A DNA stretch of 33,985 nucleotides from Devosia elaeis (GTDB lineage: Bacteria; Pseudomonadota; Alphaproteobacteria; Rhizobiales; Devosiaceae), in assembly GCF_001650025.1 (NCBI RefSeq), contig NZ_LVVY01000122.1, positions 1 to 33,985 of the forward strand, given 5' to 3'. The translations under genes and the position numbers were made by a program. The notes beneath the pieces are model-generated. The model was not told where the DNA came from. It did no database searches and saw only the letters and a list, made by a program, of their open reading frames with translations. Shown here in pieces: positions 31,770-33,985 of this stretch (position 1 is its first letter; each line of letters starts with the position of its first letter).

Positions 31770-33475
31770 GGCGGAAACGGGGCGTAGTCGAGAGGGTCGA
31801 TGGCGGATTTCAGCGCTTCGAGCTGGGGCCGGGTCCAGCCGGGGGGCTGGGTCACCTCATACCAGGCATCGATGTAGTCGCGCGGCGAATAGACATGTCC
31901 ATAGCCCACCGGCGCGGTCTGCGACAGGGCCGTATCCAGCGCCAATTGCAGGAAGGTGACCATGGGATACCAATTGAGCGCCGGGGACACGTCGGGCCCG
32001 CGCGGCGCATCGAACCAGGCCGGTTTCTGCCAGTCGGCGGCGAAGGAGAAGAAGACGATCGGGTCGCTGGCATATTGCAGGAAGACGATGCGCATCGGCC
32101 CCCAGGGGATATCGTCCCAGCCCTGGGCGCCCGACTGGTTCATGAAGCGGATGGAGGAGGAATTGCCGAAACGCGGCAGCCAGAACGGGGTGCCTGGCTG
32201 GCGGCTCTCGGTGACCCGGCCCCAGATGGAGCTGGAAAAGGGCGGCCCGGCCCAGAGCGCCCCGTCGAAGGGATCGCCCAGCACGTCATAGACGGTGGTG
32301 GAATTCTGCGAGGCCAGCGCGCCCAGGCTGAGGCCGTAGAGATAGAGCCGTGGCCGGCTGTCGCGCGGCAGATTGGTCCAATAGGCATAGACGAGGTCGA
32401 ACAGGGCCTGGGCGGTCTCGGCCCCGTATTCGGGCTCGACCAGCAGCGAGAGGGCGCTGGTGAGGTAGGAATATTGCACGGCCACGCTGGCGACGTCCCC
32501 GCCATGGAGATATTCCAGCGTGTCGATGCCCGCCCGGTCGACCCAGCCGGTGCCCACCGGCATGATCAGCACCAGTACCGAGCGCTCGAAGGCGCCGATG
32601 CGCAGGAGTTCGTCCAGCGCCAATTGTGCGCGGGCCTGCACGCTGGGCGCCGAGCGCAGGCCCACATAGGTGCGCAGCGGCTCGATGGCGGGCCGGCCGG
32701 TCAGCGCCGCGATCTCGGCGGCGCTGGGACCCGATTGCACATAGATGCGGGAATCCTTGCCGATCGTGTCCCAGTCGATCAGCGATTGGGCGCTGCCGGT
32801 CTCGTCCCATCCGGTGGGCGGGGCATCGTCGGTGGACACGAAGGCGTCGAGCCGCTCGTAGAAATTGTCGGCGGCGCGCAGGGCGCTGCGCCAGAACAGG
32901 TTGTTGACCAGCGCGCCCACCACGATGGCCACCAGCAGGACGGCCAGGACCAGGGCGGCCCGGCGGGGCAGATGCGGCGACAGCCAGGACCAGACCAGCC
33001 GGATCAGCATGACCAACAGCTTGCCCAGAACCATCAGGGCCGCCGCTATCGGCAGGGCGACGGCGGCGATCACCAGGGGCTGGAACTGATCCACCGGCGG
33101 CATCTGCATGACCGCGCGCACCGAATTCTGCCAGGAATTGGCGTAGCCCAGGGCAATCAGCACCAGGGCCAGGCCGATCAGCGCCACCAGCATGCCCATG
33201 GCCCGGGTCACCCGCCCCGGCGGCACCTTGAGCCCGAGAAAGCCCCAGAGCCAGTGGCCGAGATTGCCGATGCCATAGCCGACCGCGAAGCAGCAGCCGG
33301 AGAGAATGCCCTGCACGATCTCGGTGCGCGGCAGCAGCGAGGGCGTCAGCGACAGCGTGAAGAACACCGAACCCACCAGCAGGCCCGGCATGGAAAAATG
33401 CCGCGAGATGGCATCCCAGAAGGCATCGGCCCTTCTGGTCCAAGACGAGCTGGAAGAAACGCGCCGGACATCCAT
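31766..33475 (-). CDS. Alpha/beta-hydrolase family membrane protein (Abhydrolase_9)
   Basis: This is a 569-residue protein with about five membrane helices in the first 220 residues (SMPGLLVGSVFFTLSLTPSLLP and others), then a soluble alpha/beta hydrolase domain. The nucleophile elbow is YGLSLGALA near residue 365. This matches the Abhydrolase_9_N plus Abhydrolase_9 arrangement, of unknown substrate. The hydrolase domain should face the periplasm or cytoplasm next to the membrane; the side is not decided. The start is uncertain: ATG 33475 (AGGG close by), ATG 33502 or TTG 33511. It overlaps tadA by 4 bp. Confidence 0.87.
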   Translation of the reverse strand: MDVRRVSSSSSWTRRADAFWDAISRHFSMPGLLVGSVFFTLSLTPSLLPRTEIVQGILSGCCFAVGYGIGNLGHWLWGFLGLKVPPGRVTRAMGMLVALIGLALVLIALGYANSWQNSVRAVMQMPPVDQFQPLVIAAVALPIAAALMVLGKLLVMLIRLVWSWLSPHLPRRAALVLAVLLVAIVVGALVNNLFWRSALRAADNFYERLDAFVSTDDAPPTGWDETGSAQSLIDWDTIGKDSRIYVQSGPSAAEIAALTGRPAIEPLRTYVGLRSAPSVQARAQLALDELLRIGAFERSVLVLIMPVGTGWVDRAGIDTLEYLHGGDVASVAVQYSYLTSALSLLVEPEYGAETAQALFDLVYAYWTNLPRDSRPRLYLYGLSLGALASQNSTTVYDVLGDPFDGALWAGPPFSSSIWGRVTESRQPGTPFWLPRFGNSSSIRFMNQSGAQGWDDIPWGPMRIVFLQYASDPIVFFSFAADWQKPAWFDAPRGPDVSPALNWYPMVTFLQLALDTALSQTAPVGYGHVYSPRDYIDAWYEVTQPPGWTRPQLEALKSAIDPLDYAPFPP

Positions 33476-33558
33476 GCGCCCTAGGTGACCCCGCGGGGCC
33501 ATGCCGGTCAATCACTTATGGTGGGCGAGCCCCACACAAACACCGTCTTCACCTCCCC

Positions 33559-33882
33559 CATGGCCTTCTCGCCTCAAGCACCGGCCCACCTCCCCCTTGA
33601 CGGGGGGGGTAGCGCAGCTTGGCCGAAGGCTTAGCGAAGCTAGGAGGGGGTGCCGGCAAGCAGTGGCGTTAGAAATCAAACACCCTGCCGCCCATCCCCC
33701 TCACCCGTCTCGGGCTTCGCCCGATCCACCCTCTCCCCGAGGGGGAGAGGAATAAGGGCAAACGCCGCACCAATTCTTCTCCCCCTCGGGGAGAAGGTGG
33801 CGCGAAGCGCCGGATGAGGGGCTTCGAGCCGCCCCGCAGGGCAAATCTCTCCAGCGGAGAGATTTGAGGCGAGAAGGCCATG
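33559..33882. repeat. 324-bp repeat block with 19-bp terminal inverted repeats
   Basis: CATGGCCTTCTCGCCTCAA (33559-33577) and its exact reverse complement (33864-33882) bound the block. Inside are a family-A-like element at 33586-33652, a family A element at 33696-33750, the 46-bp copy at 33776-33821, and a perfect 11-bp hairpin (CAAATCTCTCC at 33842-33852, GGAGAGATTTG at 33856-33866). No gene is visible from 33512 to 33985. Confidence 0.8.
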
Positions 33883-33985
33883 AGCGCTATGCGCGAATGG
33901 CACGAACCCGCAAAAAACCGAAACTTATCCCCACCCCCTCCACCTACCTTATCCTCCCCCCATCAGCCGGATGGAGATGGGGTTG

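Noticed and set aside
31895..33484. A 529-codon + strand frame
   Set aside because: It is antisense to the Abhydrolase_9 gene and has no recognisable fold or ribosome site.

Overview
The window is high-GC DNA (roughly 63-65% G+C by eye) from an alphaproteobacterium of the order Hyphomicrobiales (Rhizobiales). A Devosia-like genome is the best guess. Reasons: a DUF2093 gene behind xseA, a small DUF1127 gene, a plant/alphaproteobacterial-type glutamate-cysteine ligase, a ubiA/rsmE/gshA neighbourhood, and several families of intergenic palindromic repeats typical of these genomes. Genus assignment is inference. I count 28 CDS plus one CDS cut by the left edge. No rRNA, tRNA, CRISPR array, transposase or phage gene is visible.

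Layout. 1-5.5 kb holds a minus-strand set (LysR regulator, xseA, DUF2093 protein, LpxB-related protein running off the left edge), a divergent DUF1127 gene with a strong terminator, and ubiA. 5.6-12.4 kb is plus-strand housekeeping: rsmE, gshA, purD, a patatin-like hydrolase, a DUF1801 protein and recQ. 12.6-13.6 kb is a DUF1624 membrane acyltransferase with a cysteine-rich tail. 13.8-17.4 kb (minus) is a two-gene heterodimeric ABC exporter. 17.8-19.5 kb is a TauE/SafE exporter and a LysR regulator. 19.6-23.6 kb is a four-gene siderophore-type iron ABC importer (binding protein, two FecCD permeases, ATPase). 23.5-25.3 kb (minus) is a three-PAS GGDEF diguanylate cyclase. 25.4-31.1 kb is an accessory catabolic locus: RidA, SDR, a D-serine-dehydratase/D-threonine-aldolase-type PLP enzyme, a COG3618-type amidohydrolase and a sugar-phosphate-isomerase-like TIM barrel on the minus strand, facing a divergent M81 (MlrC-type) metallopeptidase. 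31.3-33.5 kb (minus) is an Abhydrolase_9 membrane protein overlapping tadA. The last 500 bp is only repeats.

The most unusual signal is not in the genes but between, and partly inside, them. At least four families of small palindromic (REP/BIME-like) elements are scattered here, usually as inverted doublets. Two families show compensatory base changes between copies, which means the hairpin itself is conserved. One doublet splits the iron-uptake operon after the binding-protein gene. Another sits inside the 5' coding end of the second permease. A 128-bp palindrome ends 3 bp before a start codon and supplies its only purine-rich ribosome-binding sequence. A 324-bp block at the right end is bounded by 19-bp perfect inverted repeats. 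The catabolic locus is the best candidate for an undescribed pathway: PLP elimination or aldol cleavage of a D-configured hydroxy-amino acid, with RidA clearing the imine, fed by an MlrC-like hydrolase. Its substrate is unknown.
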